In this document: positions 14,412-24,433 of the stretch, in pieces
Layout: every line of letters begins with the position of its first letter
Position numbering within the stretch: position 1 is the stretch's first letter
Assembly (NCBI GenBank): GCA_017447745.1
Contig: JAFSMW010000163.1
Span: forward strand, 1 to 35,037
Reading direction: 5' to 3'
Source: Thermoguttaceae bacterium
Lineage (GTDB): Bacteria; Planctomycetota; Planctomycetia; Pirellulales; Thermoguttaceae
DNA length: 35,037 nt
Translations under genes and position numbers: made by a program
Notes under the pieces: model-generated
Databases searched by the model: none
What the model was told of the DNA's origin: nothing
Seen by the model: the letters and a program-made list of their open reading frames with translations, nothing else

Positions 14412-17400
14412 TTACTCCATATAAAGGGTTGAGATCTGTTCAAAAGTAGCGTCAATATTTTGATGGTCAAGAACAACGACCTTCCAATTTTGTTTTTCGA
14501 ATGCTTCAATATCATCGGAATTAAGCAGAACTGCGATTCGTTTATCCAGCCACGCAATCTCAGCTTCGCCACAGACAACGCCGGCGTCTTCGATTTCGTA
14601 ACCCAATTCCGGAAGTTCCCAATGATTATTATACGCATTTCGCAGAATCGGCAAGGCGTCTGCAACCGCGGATTCAAAAAGGTCTTTCCATTGCTCGTCT
14701 TCGACTGACGGCACGAGTTCTGGAATCTTATGATCTGGGTCATTAATAAACTGCGTTGTAATAACAGTAGTTTGAGGCAGGAACTGAAGAAGATTATAGG
14801 CATGCAGTACGCCATTCCAAACTCTCTTAAACGCTTTGACTCTGCTTTCTCGCAGCTCGATTGTAGCTTCGGATTCTTCAGTGGAAGACTCGTCGTCATT
14901 AGGCTCTGGCGGAAGCAGTTCGGAGTCGTTTACTCGTAGAACAATTTCCTTGGGGACAAACTTGCGTTCAGCAACGACGGAGCGTTTTTCCACCCAGGCA
15001 AAGTACTGATATGCAACGCCGTCAAACTCATGCGTATTTGCGAACAGATAGTCTCCATCGTCGCTTGACGCCGTTTGAGTAATCAGCTCTGCGCCTTGAC
15101 TCTGGCTGGGGTTTTCCTGCAACGCAGTCTGCATGTTTTGAATGACGTCTGGCGAACATTGCTTATAACTACTGGTTCCAAAGTCGAGAGACAAATGTTT
15201 GGCAACGTTGTAGAAACGATCTGTTATAGGCACAGAACTGTTATCTGTTGAGCAATAATCACGCAGCAGTCGAATCAGATTTTCAAAAGAATCTTCTTGA
15301 AGAATTGGCTTTGCGTTATTTGAAACCGGAACCAAGCCGGAAGCTATTTGGTTATATTGCCGGAAATCAGTCCACCATTGCCCTGACGGGGTGGCTGCGT
15401 TATCTAAATGCTTTTGAACGTCATCATACGACAGCGACCAACAGAGGTATCGCTGCGACCGAACTATCGCCATCCGTTGAGCCAGGTCGAGATGGAATCG
15501 GTAGTTATTGGAGGATATGTCCCCGTGATATTGGAATCCATCGGTAAAAACGGCAATAGGTTTGAGCTTGTTGCTTGTTTGATGAACGGGTGCGATGAGA
15601 AAATCTACTGTAGAGGGAACGCATACGCGATTAGCCTCTTCCAGTTTGATTTGGGGGATAATGTAATATGCCGCCTCGTCGCCTGAGGAGGACTTCATTT
15701 TCATCAGATACCCCGCATGACCATGGAATGTTTGCTTTTCTAACGTAATGGGGTTCGAATCCGAGCCGTATTTTTTAAGGGCTTCAATGAACTTTTTTTC
15801 CAGCTCGCTTTCGAGTAATGTATGCACAGAGATGTCGTCAATAGACGTCGTTTGCTCGAACTGACCGTTATTTAGAATCTTGCTCAGAACATTCATGGCT
15901 TCGCTTCTGCGAATGTCGGGCAAATCGCGGCTGCTGCGGTACGCAAACAAACACTCATAGCAACCGTCTTTGTTTTTGTCGTTTTGGCATTTACAGTTCT
16001 TTAGACGGTCGTAGGCTTTTTGGAGCATATCCACAAAGCTGTCCGCAGACATGGCAAGCTCCTTCAGATAACCGCTTCCGCCGGGGATGTTATCGTACAT
16101 AACAAGATAATACTTCCGCATGCCAGAGCTATGATCCGGGAAGTAAGAGATGGTAATATCCAAATGGTCAACGTCGCCGCCAAACTTTTCTTCCAGCCCC
16201 ATGCGAAGAGCCGCGATAAACGATGGTATCCCGGAGGATATATCCGTCTCGTTCATGGGCAGAAGAATGCGAACGGCTTCGGAGGTAAACTCTCTGTACA
16301 GGTACAGACATTCGATTACCGATTTCTCGCTGTTGTTGTGATAATGTTTACATGAGATATGATGTCTAAAAGGTTCGCCGTTGTTTTTATCCACCATACC
16401 GCATTCTCTACAGATTCTAAACCCGTTTCGCGATACTTTATTTCCTGAAACCGTTATAGGTTGGCTATCCATAATGTCGTGATGTCCAAAGTTGACTTCG
16501 CGGAACGTCGCTTTTCGATAGTATTCAAAGCCAAAAGGAAAGCCTTTCTCGTTCTCTTTTACTTTCCAGGCGCTGACGCGATACTGCGGGTCAAATTCCG
16601 GCATCAAATACTTGTTGTAGTAGGACGGCTCGCGTTCCTCGCTGTTGTCATAAGAATGCGTACGGTTTTCGGGTTGATAGGCGACAACCTGTTTAAGTCT
16701 GACGACGTTGCGAGTCATGTTTTTGTCGCCCCAAGTGGAGCTTCCGCATTTAGGACACGTCTTGGTATGTACGCCATCGCCGTCGCCTACCTTTTCTACA
16801 TGAGAACAATCACCGCAAAAATGCCAGCGTTCTATTTGAGTGTCGGCAAGATTTATCTGGTTGATTTCCAGCTTTCTTCCGTGGACGTAGAACGTCGAAC
16901 CAGGCGCTAATTCGTGAATTGCGGATCGACTTGAGCGTTCGTATTCCTCGGCAATTGATTTGTACGTTTTGTCCCCGTCCCTTTTCTGAGTCTTATAATA
17001 GAGATTAGTCTGTAGTTTTACCCCAGCTTCCGGGAATGTGTAATTGGGCAACAGACCTTCGTCAGTAAAGAAGTTATAGGCGCTAGTCTCATCAATTCGT
17101 GCAATTCGCTTTTGGAGGGCTTTCTTTTCAAATTCGAGGTCATCCAGTTCCTCTTGTTCCGTCTGAGACAACACATTTTGTTCCTTAAGACGTTTGATTT
17201 TATTATTTACAGAAATCAGCTGCGATTTGATTTTGTCGCGTTGACGAGCGGCGCTGGTAAATCGGGAGATAATGCGCGAAGCCAAACCGTCGTTGTCGGT
17301 CGTATTGTGAATGTAATTTGACAGACTTTCCCTGGTGGAATCTGTAAATCCATTAAAAATCGACAGGAAGCCATTAAGCAATTCGTCGGTGTGTTCTTCA

Positions 17401-20400
17401 ATGTATGATGTAAGCGTGAAGGGGAATTTGTTCAAATCGGGAGATTGCTGAAGAGTGTTGCTTAATATAAACCGAATCTGTCTCGGAACCGGTTGCGATT
17501 GCGTAGCGCTGACGCTTTCAATCCATCGGTCAAAGCAATAGGCGGTAAGCTGACGTTCGAGAACGGCAGGTGCGTTCAGGAACATGCCCGGCGGAGTAAC
17601 TTCGCCAGAAATCATTTCCAGCGGATTGGCGAAGAAGTGCAGGTCGTGCGGCTTTCCGCCCGCGGTAACGAAATTAAACGCGCTACCGTCTCTTCGACCG
17701 CTGCGTCCTACTCGCTGAATATACGCAGCTTGTTTCGGCGGAACGCTGCAGAGAATGACGCTCGACAGGTTGCCGATATTGATGCCCATTTCCAGCGTCG
17801 GCGTACAGGAGAGCGTATTGGGAGCAGCCAGTTTATCGGGATTGACAAAATCTTGTTCAAGCTGTTCTCTGTCTTCGCGTGTAAGAAGCCCGGTGTGTTC
17901 GCGAGCTATAACGCGATGGAGGTTGTTGCTGCGATAGAGATTTTTATAGTAGTTGGATTCATTTTGCCGACACGGTATGTAAACCCCATCGATGTCAGGA
18001 CGGAGATTAGGCATGCCGTTCCATATTTCCGCTTCGGAATGAGGCGCGCTAATTCGCTGATGGGTTTGGCTGCACTCGTACATATCAACATCGTTATCGA
18101 TTTCCAGCGCCTCCGGTTCAAGAGCATACGTTTCGCCAGTTGAGTACTTTACGACGCGAATCACGCCTTCCTTTTCCCCCAAACGAAAGACTTCCGGCAA
18201 AAGGTCTTTGTCGTCTTCAACGCCCAGACATTTCTTTTGCCATTTCTGGTATTTGGTTAAAGAGCTTCCTTGCCCCACAATCGGGTCGAAGCGGGAGATA
18301 CGACCAGTTGTAGCGAAGATGGGAGCGCTTTGTTTGAAATCGGGCATAAATTCAGCTTCTGGCGTATAATAATTCAACTTTTTTGTGTTGCCATCTTGCA
18401 TGTATTTTTCCAGAACGGGAAAATAAATACCGCCGTCAACTCGCAGCATGCGGACAACGCCCAGTAGGAACTGCGTTACCGCTTTGTCTACGCTTACGTT
18501 GCCATGATGTTCTCTCAAGGCGTTAAGCAGAGCGACTGTCCATCGAGTCATTTTTTCGGGATTTACCCTGGCAATTGCAACGCCGCATTTTTCCAGCGTG
18601 CGTCCAATTAAAGACGAATAGCCAAACTCGGCTGTAATCTCCCATCGGAGGCGATTGCAGACGTCTTCGTAGAGCTTAGACGCCTCTGGAATCTTCCCGG
18701 TTTGTATCATGTCCTTATAGTCGTCGCGATAGGACAAGTCTGACGGGGTAAACTGAGCCAAAAACTTTTCCTTGCTGCCGTATACTGTTTGCCAGTACTC
18801 GATAAAGCTTTCCTGGAATTGAGTTAAAGATAAAGAGGCTTTTTCACTCTGCGCCAGCTTGGCGATAGCGGCGCGGAGATTGAATTTGTAGGTACGGGCT
18901 TCAAAGAATCCAGCGCGGTGAGACGCGTCTTGAACGGAATCGGAGAACGCCAGCAGCTTGGCGTCGTCGTTATAACGGCTGGAAAAGAGTTGATGAATTA
19001 CAACGCTGATTAAACTGGCGGCTCGAGAGCCGAGAACCGTTAAGCCGTCGTATTCTCCACAATGAGGGCAGTTGTTGTAAACATGAACATGCCCAGACCT
19101 CGCATCGGTTTTCCGCGGTTGATAAGTATCAACCGGAATCAAGGCGTCGCTGCGACCGCAATGCGGACACGTTCTGACAGAATCGCTGTTAAATACATCT
19201 TCGGTATGCAGCAATGTCAAACAATGTCCGCACAGTATACTGCGTCCCTCATACTTTTTATCTTTCGGAGACGTTTCGAGCTTGGCTTCTTCCTCTGCCT
19301 GTTTTTTAGTGAGCGGGAAGATAAACTCGATTGTTGGCCCGTGAATATGGAAGACTTGATTATAGATGTCTTCTAACGAGTCAGAAAGCTGATTCTCGCC
19401 GTTTTTCATAAGGCTGACGTATCCTACGCGACCGCAAGACCGGCACTGAACCAGCGGCAGCGCCGCGAGTTTATGTTCTTCCAGACGAATGTCGTCGGCA
19501 AAGACGAGTTCCGGCTTCGGGCTAACGGTTGCGACCATACGCCGCATTTCGCGAAGCCAAAGCTGAACTCGGACGTTTAAGAACGGAGGGTAAACCTTGA
19601 CGTTGTTCTGACCGACTTTTTCGTCGCGAGCGTAAGAAATCAACGCGAACAGACTATCCACTAAAGCGCGGCAAAACGGCTCGGTTTTATTGCTCAGTTG
19701 AACCGTACAGGTCTTTAGTTTCTCAATTAAGGCTTTGCAGTCGATGGCGTTAATAGAGCCGAGAATATCAACCAGACGCCGAAAAACGCGGTGCTGTTTG
19801 AGCGCCTTGCCAAGCGCGACAGCATGTTCTTTTGTTGCGTCGTCCTTATTCTCCGGGAGCAGTCCGCTGTCGTCAAACCAGAGCTGAGCCTGCGCCCGAA
19901 GGTAATCGTACATATCGGGATAATTGGAAGCGTTCATTGCCTCCTTGTCAGATTCGCGCGGCAGATTGGCGTACTGTTCCGTATAGGATTCCAGGAACTC
20001 GTCGGCATTGAGAACGTTCTCCGTAATGACAGAGTCGTTATCGAACGGAACGCCGAACATATCAGTAGCGAATTTGAGCAGCTTTTTCCGCGATTCGTCG
20101 CTCGAACCGAGGGTTGCAGACGTCCCGACAAAACAGACGTTAGGATTGTCGGGGGATTTGTGCTGACGAGCCAGAACGCGGCGCAGCAGACAGGCGAGGT
20201 CAGTTCCCTGGGCGCCGTCGAAGGTGTGAAGTTCGTCGACGACGATATATCGAAGCGTATCGGGGGAATCGTTTTGCTTCCAAATCTTGACGTCTTTTGC
20301 GCGCAATAGAAGCAAGTCCAGCATTTTATAGTTGGTCAGCAAAATATCCGGCGGATTTTGCTGCATTGTCTCGTGCCGCGTAATGACCGTGTCCTCCGTC

Positions 20401-20924
20401 ATAACAGCCGACCCGTCGGAATCCTTTTCCAGACCGCCGATATACATGCCGACGCTGACGTTTCCCCGAAGCTGTTCGTTGTTATAGATTTCCTTGGCAA
20501 AACGCTTCATCTGGTCTGTCGCCAAAGCGTTGAGCGGATAAATGATAATGGCTTTAATGCCGCGTTCGGTTCGATGCTGCCAGCAATAGTGCAGCAGCGG
20601 GTACATAAAGCATTCTGTTTTACCAGACCCTGTTCCGGTAGAGATAATGGTAGACTGCGGATTATCAGCGCTTAGACGCTTAAACGCGGCTTCCTGATGT
20701 TCATACGGCGGGAACGCCATGGGGTTTTCCGGATAATACCCGGTTCCCGAGTTCCCCGGACGGAACGGCAGCTTGAGCGTAAAATACGGACCTCGAAACA
20801 GTTCGTTGGCTTTGAAGAAGTCTTGAAACAAATCGTTAAAAAACGGCTCCTGCACCGGATACGATGTCTGAAGAAATTCTTCGATACAGCGTTTAACTTC
20901 TTCGGCAATAATTGAGGGCAGCAT
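14412..20924 (-). CDS. YprA/DruE-type DEAD-box helicase with DUF1998/MZB and C-terminal nuclease-like domains
   Basis: 2170 residues, a giant helicase like Druantia DruE. In DISARM this function is split between DrmA and DrmB. Walker A TGTGSGKT (about 94-101), VVDELH (about 226-231), GTSATLG (about 265-271) and motif VI QRVGRSGRRDGS (about 1069-1080) are intact. Zinc ribbons sit between the RecA lobes (CRSCG about 494; CGHC, CPHCG about 570-600; CPHCG about 615) and beyond (CGDC/CPKCG). The DUF1998/MZB cluster is CKC...GCYECLFAYR (about 1640-1661). Then comes a Vsr/DUF559-like fold with STVDFLI and FTDGFQYHGD (about 1770-1800), and a terminal segment EAEIAWLDKRIAVLL (about 2116-2130) of similar type. 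It should translocate on and unwind or cut invading DNA. An SD (GGAG) overlaps the end of the preceding gene. Confidence 0.85.
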   Translation of the reverse strand: MLPSIIAEEVKRCIEEFLQTSYPVQEPFFNDLFQDFFKANELFRGPYFTLKLPFRPGNSGTGYYPENPMAFPPYEHQEAAFKRLSADNPQSTIISTGTGSGKTECFMYPLLHYCWQHRTERGIKAIIIYPLNALATDQMKRFAKEIYNNEQLRGNVSVGMYIGGLEKDSDGSAVMTEDTVITRHETMQQNPPDILLTNYKMLDLLLLRAKDVKIWKQNDSPDTLRYIVVDELHTFDGAQGTDLACLLRRVLARQHKSPDNPNVCFVGTSATLGSSDESRKKLLKFATDMFGVPFDNDSVITENVLNADEFLESYTEQYANLPRESDKEAMNASNYPDMYDYLRAQAQLWFDDSGLLPENKDDATKEHAVALGKALKQHRVFRRLVDILGSINAIDCKALIEKLKTCTVQLSNKTEPFCRALVDSLFALISYARDEKVGQNNVKVYPPFLNVRVQLWLREMRRMVATVSPKPELVFADDIRLEEHKLAALPLVQCRSCGRVGYVSLMKNGENQLSDSLEDIYNQVFHIHGPTIEFIFPLTKKQAEEEAKLETSPKDKKYEGRSILCGHCLTLLHTEDVFNSDSVRTCPHCGRSDALIPVDTYQPRKTDARSGHVHVYNNCPHCGEYDGLTVLGSRAASLISVVIHQLFSSRYNDDAKLLAFSDSVQDASHRAGFFEARTYKFNLRAAIAKLAQSEKASLSLTQFQESFIEYWQTVYGSKEKFLAQFTPSDLSYRDDYKDMIQTGKIPEASKLYEDVCNRLRWEITAEFGYSSLIGRTLEKCGVAIARVNPEKMTRWTVALLNALREHHGNVSVDKAVTQFLLGVVRMLRVDGGIYFPVLEKYMQDGNTKKLNYYTPEAEFMPDFKQSAPIFATTGRISRFDPIVGQGSSLTKYQKWQKKCLGVEDDKDLLPEVFRLGEKEGVIRVVKYSTGETYALEPEALEIDNDVDMYECSQTHQRISAPHSEAEIWNGMPNLRPDIDGVYIPCRQNESNYYKNLYRSNNLHRVIAREHTGLLTREDREQLEQDFVNPDKLAAPNTLSCTPTLEMGINIGNLSSVILCSVPPKQAAYIQRVGRSGRRDGSAFNFVTAGGKPHDLHFFANPLEMISGEVTPPGMFLNAPAVLERQLTAYCFDRWIESVSATQSQPVPRQIRFILSNTLQQSPDLNKFPFTLTSYIEEHTDELLNGFLSIFNGFTDSTRESLSNYIHNTTDNDGLASRIISRFTSAARQRDKIKSQLISVNNKIKRLKEQNVLSQTEQEELDDLEFEKKALQKRIARIDETSAYNFFTDEGLLPNYTFPEAGVKLQTNLYYKTQKRDGDKTYKSIAEEYERSSRSAIHELAPGSTFYVHGRKLEINQINLADTQIERWHFCGDCSHVEKVGDGDGVHTKTCPKCGSSTWGDKNMTRNVVRLKQVVAYQPENRTHSYDNSEEREPSYYNKYLMPEFDPQYRVSAWKVKENEKGFPFGFEYYRKATFREVNFGHHDIMDSQPITVSGNKVSRNGFRICRECGMVDKNNGEPFRHHISCKHYHNNSEKSVIECLYLYREFTSEAVRILLPMNETDISSGIPSFIAALRMGLEEKFGGDVDHLDITISYFPDHSSGMRKYYLVMYDNIPGGSGYLKELAMSADSFVDMLQKAYDRLKNCKCQNDKNKDGCYECLFAYRSSRDLPDIRRSEAMNVLSKILNNGQFEQTTSIDDISVHTLLESELEKKFIEALKKYGSDSNPITLEKQTFHGHAGYLMKMKSSSGDEAAYYIIPQIKLEEANRVCVPSTVDFLIAPVHQTSNKLKPIAVFTDGFQYHGDISSNNYRFHLDLAQRMAIVRSQRYLCWSLSYDDVQKHLDNAATPSGQWWTDFRQYNQIASGLVPVSNNAKPILQEDSFENLIRLLRDYCSTDNSSVPITDRFYNVAKHLSLDFGTSSYKQCSPDVIQNMQTALQENPSQSQGAELITQTASSDDGDYLFANTHEFDGVAYQYFAWVEKRSVVAERKFVPKEIVLRVNDSELLPPEPNDDESSTEESEATIELRESRVKAFKRVWNGVLHAYNLLQFLPQTTVITTQFINDPDHKIPELVPSVEDEQWKDLFESAVADALPILRNAYNNHWELPELGYEIEDAGVVCGEAEIAWLDKRIAVLLNSDDIEAFEKQNWKVVVLDHQNIDATFEQISTLYME

Positions 20925-20926
20925 AT

Positions 20927-23900
20927 TTATTCTCCGTATTGTTTTTTATCTTTTTCGAGGCGTTGTCTAATCTCGTTGATTATACCTTGGTGATGTCCTG
21001 CAAGCCTGTTTAGCAGTTCAGCCAAATAATTATATCCACGAGTTTCTGAGTCTTTGGCTAATTGAATATACGTATCCGCTTTTGTTTGTTCATCTTGAAG
21101 GCAATCTTCGCTATATGTATATCTATATACCCCGACTTTTTTTAGATAATAGCTATCTCGCATATCCTGCATGTTAATCTGGTTTAATAATTTTGCAATT
21201 GTATGATGAATCCAAAAACCGTCGTCATCAGCCGGAGCTTTTGTTAAAATAGCGCCTATTGTTTCTTTTAATTTTTTCTCAATTCCTATTTTAGCAGCTT
21301 CAGCAGAAACTGACTCAAACCAGGATTGAAATTCTTCTGGAGAAAAACAACCGTTATTGTCTGTTCCAGGAATTGTTGTCCAGTCATCAAAGATATCGCT
21401 AAAGTTATTATAAATATCAGATAGGTCTTTGATATTCGCAGCGTCGTTCTGCATTGTTGTATTATATCGATAACGTGGTTTGGAGACTAACTCAAGATAC
21501 TTGCAGAACAAATTCGGTTGTTTTATTAATTTCCTCTCGATATTGATGGGCGGATAACTAAATGATCTGTCATCTTCTGTATAATACTTCAATTCAATGT
21601 CGAACATAGTATCAATATCAATATCGGGTTGACTTTGTAAATACTCAATTAACTTGGAGATTGTATATAATTGATTATGATCCCAAGTCTCAAGATTGAT
21701 CAATGTTTGGATAATATCATTGATTTTAATGTACGATTTTTTATTATGAATGCCATCCCACAATATTGATATTAACAAATCGTATCTTTTACAAGATAAT
21801 AAATTTCTAATAACATACTGGTTATCGATAGAATCAAGACAACGATATATCGTTATCTGTTCCCAATATTTAGTTCTTTGGTCGCCTAACCAATTATTAA
21901 CTAGAGCCCATGTACAATCACCGAGCGGTAAACAACAGAGAAATGTAGTTTTAGCGTTTATTGTCCATGCGTTTGGGTTAATTGCTTTTACCCAAGACCA
22001 ACCTTTTGTATAAAAACGTTTTATAATATATGCTTTAATAAATTCCTGTTCACAGATTGCTTTTGAATTCAAATACTCGGCAAGAATAACATGATCTGTT
22101 TCGGTAGTCTCTATCGTCCCCATTGAATATCCTACGCATGCTGGTCGTCTGACGATGTGAACAAATTCAATTATTCTTTGCAACCCCCCTTCGTTATAAA
22201 TATCTTGAATCGCTTCCTTTTGTTTACATTCAAGTTCTTTGCGATATGCGTCGTAGTCATAATCCGATTCTATTGATATCAAATCATAATTAAAGGTATC
22301 AAATATTCTTTTATATAATTTTAATAAATCATCTGGTTTATATTGTTCTACAATACTATCCAAGGCTTCAATCCTATTCTGCCCCATTGCCCACTTATCA
22401 TCCTTGTGATTTTTATGCCTGATTACCAATTGAGATAAAGATTCCCAAATCGAAATCTTTTTAGCTTCTGAATAGGAATCAAAATTGTTTTGTAAGTTGT
22501 TAATAAACTTATTAAAAGCGTCGTCTGAGAAATCAGGAAGAATTGTAATAAAATTATCCCAATCTGTTATCGAATCTCTTATAGCAAGTTGTATAATCAA
22601 CTCTTCACAAATAATACACGTTTGTTGCCATTCATCTTTAGTCGGATACGGTATATTTTCAGGAATAGACGTCAAATATTTAGGCGTAGTCGTTCTGGTT
22701 ATACTTACGTGTGAATTGGGTAATAAGTCAGGAAGAAACTCCCATGCAAAATCAGGATAATCTTCACATATTATATTTAAAACTCTAATTCTATCCGATA
22801 TGCTCGCTAACGTATGGGGATGCCAAGGCATTAAAATGGAACGTAATGAATTAATTGGGCGACGCCACCATGCAGTTCTATTATCTATAGAAGCAAGATG
22901 AGCCAAGATTTCACATGCCTTTTTAAAATATTCTGGCGTCCATGCCAGTATTTCAAGAGAGCGAATGATGCCATCTGTATTGTAATCAATAGAATTATTA
23001 CTAAACAATTCTTTAATTGGAGAAGGTTCGTTGCTTAGACTTTCTTCCAAAATATTTAGATATAGAGAAGGGGACGCTTCTGCAAGCAAAGGAAGCAGGT
23101 CTTCAATATTCGCCCAATAATTAATATTTGAATTTACTAATATGATATTGAGTATACGGCTTATAAAATAGTCTATTCTATCCGCAGTCACATGTGTAAA
23201 AATATTTTTCATTGAGCTTAAAATTGCAACAGTTGTAGCGATTCCATTACAAAGTTTTTTAGAATAATACTTGCAATTATCTTGATTATCCGATTGAGAA
23301 TCCCCACGAAAGACGTTGGATACAATTTCAACAAACGATGTTAAAGTGTTGTCAAAAAACCATGATTCCCAATGCTTAATTAATTCTTGAGTATTATTGA
23401 TTGTCCAGATAGCATTGGTATTTTTAAAAGGACTATTCGTTTTATGTGCTAACCGTTGGATGCTCTTAATCCATGTATTATAGTTCGTTTCTACTAATTC
23501 TTCAATAATTGACTTGTCGCTTTGGTAATTCTCATCCCAAGCCCCCAATAGCAACGCAGGAATAATTGTAGGCATATCATTATCATCACATGAAAAGTCC
23601 GACAAAGTGGCTGATTGCAGGTATAATGTTGGCTGCGTTTCTCTTGTTGATGTAAAATATCCTTTGATATCATCAGGCAACGATTGGTATGTTATATTTG
23701 CCCCATGGACATCCAATTTTTCAGTATAAACATATATAGAATTCCACACATCAACAGGATTAGGATTTTCAAATTGAGCAATTTGATAAAGCAATAAAGA
23801 ACGAATTACACTTTCGTCTCTGCCCAAATCATATCGTAAGATGTATACATGCTGAAGAAAAGTAAACAGATCATCGTCACTTATATCTATACCGTTGTTT

Positions 23901-24430
23901 GATTCTATGACTACTCTTTTGAAATCGTCAAATTTTTTTCTCGAATTTGAGGGTATGACAGTATGGTGTTTGAGAAGATCAAAATAATTATCTTTGTCCT
24001 TTGATAATATTCGCGATTTTTCTAATACACACAATACGGATTTATAATCACTTTCGTGTAACGTATCCGTTATGATAAAAAAACAATCGCTGTCTCTATT
24101 AAAAATGTTAGGATTATTATAATCCTGCCATGCCCGCTTAATCGTTTCTTTAGCTTCAGTACCTGTTGGAATAGACGTTAATGTATGTTTTATTTGTCCG
24201 AGTATTTTAATATGCTTATGTTGATTTGATAGCTCAATTAAAAAATCATCAACTAAGTTCCCCAATCTGTTTGTTTGGAAAGATATTTTATCGATTGTAA
24301 AATTGGGAAACATAGGCACATAACCTCTAGTCAACATCAATACTACAAATGATGTTAAGACTTGATACTCATACTGGAATCCTCCACCAGACGACGAATA
24401 CAAGTTACATTTATTTGAACCGTCTTTCAT
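20927..24430 (-). CDS. Large protein with N-terminal Cap4/DUF4297-like (Mrr-type) nuclease signature; rest helical
   Basis: 1167 residues; I do not recognise the whole protein. Residues 15-40 (GGGFQYEYQVLTSFVVLMLTR onwards) match the opening of DUF4297/Cap4-type dsDNA nucleases. VDDFLIEL (60-67) and GQIKH (78-82) give the D...QxK catalytic pattern of Mrr-like PD-(D/E)XK enzymes. The remaining ~1000 residues look all-helical, without a P-loop; the segment WHPHTLASISDRIRVLNIICEDYPDFAW-like (about 525-555) recalls helical repeat regions in large defence proteins (from memory). Base composition is far more AT-rich than the genes on both sides (28% GC in the line at 22321, 62% in the line at 24481). 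GGAG lies 9 bp before the ATG; gaps to neighbours are 3 and 2 bp. It is probably the effector nuclease, or a DruH-position analogue. Confidence 0.65.
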   Translation of the reverse strand: MKDGSNKCNLYSSSGGGFQYEYQVLTSFVVLMLTRGYVPMFPNFTIDKISFQTNRLGNLVDDFLIELSNQHKHIKILGQIKHTLTSIPTGTEAKETIKRAWQDYNNPNIFNRDSDCFFIITDTLHESDYKSVLCVLEKSRILSKDKDNYFDLLKHHTVIPSNSRKKFDDFKRVVIESNNGIDISDDDLFTFLQHVYILRYDLGRDESVIRSLLLYQIAQFENPNPVDVWNSIYVYTEKLDVHGANITYQSLPDDIKGYFTSTRETQPTLYLQSATLSDFSCDDNDMPTIIPALLLGAWDENYQSDKSIIEELVETNYNTWIKSIQRLAHKTNSPFKNTNAIWTINNTQELIKHWESWFFDNTLTSFVEIVSNVFRGDSQSDNQDNCKYYSKKLCNGIATTVAILSSMKNIFTHVTADRIDYFISRILNIILVNSNINYWANIEDLLPLLAEASPSLYLNILEESLSNEPSPIKELFSNNSIDYNTDGIIRSLEILAWTPEYFKKACEILAHLASIDNRTAWWRRPINSLRSILMPWHPHTLASISDRIRVLNIICEDYPDFAWEFLPDLLPNSHVSITRTTTPKYLTSIPENIPYPTKDEWQQTCIICEELIIQLAIRDSITDWDNFITILPDFSDDAFNKFINNLQNNFDSYSEAKKISIWESLSQLVIRHKNHKDDKWAMGQNRIEALDSIVEQYKPDDLLKLYKRIFDTFNYDLISIESDYDYDAYRKELECKQKEAIQDIYNEGGLQRIIEFVHIVRRPACVGYSMGTIETTETDHVILAEYLNSKAICEQEFIKAYIIKRFYTKGWSWVKAINPNAWTINAKTTFLCCLPLGDCTWALVNNWLGDQRTKYWEQITIYRCLDSIDNQYVIRNLLSCKRYDLLISILWDGIHNKKSYIKINDIIQTLINLETWDHNQLYTISKLIEYLQSQPDIDIDTMFDIELKYYTEDDRSFSYPPINIERKLIKQPNLFCKYLELVSKPRYRYNTTMQNDAANIKDLSDIYNNFSDIFDDWTTIPGTDNNGCFSPEEFQSWFESVSAEAAKIGIEKKLKETIGAILTKAPADDDGFWIHHTIAKLLNQINMQDMRDSYYLKKVGVYRYTYSEDCLQDEQTKADTYIQLAKDSETRGYNYLAELLNRLAGHHQGIINEIRQRLEKDKKQYGE

Positions 24431-24433
24431 TAT

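Noticed and set aside
15752..15763. GGTTCGAATCC, the T-loop motif of a tRNA
   Set aside because: It lies inside the DruE-like coding sequence and no cloverleaf arms surround it.
14412..20924. Reading the giant helicase as a fused DrmA-DrmB pair
   Set aside because: Helicase, zinc and DUF1998 order matches a single DruE/YprA protein; a fusion cannot be excluded but needs no extra assumption.
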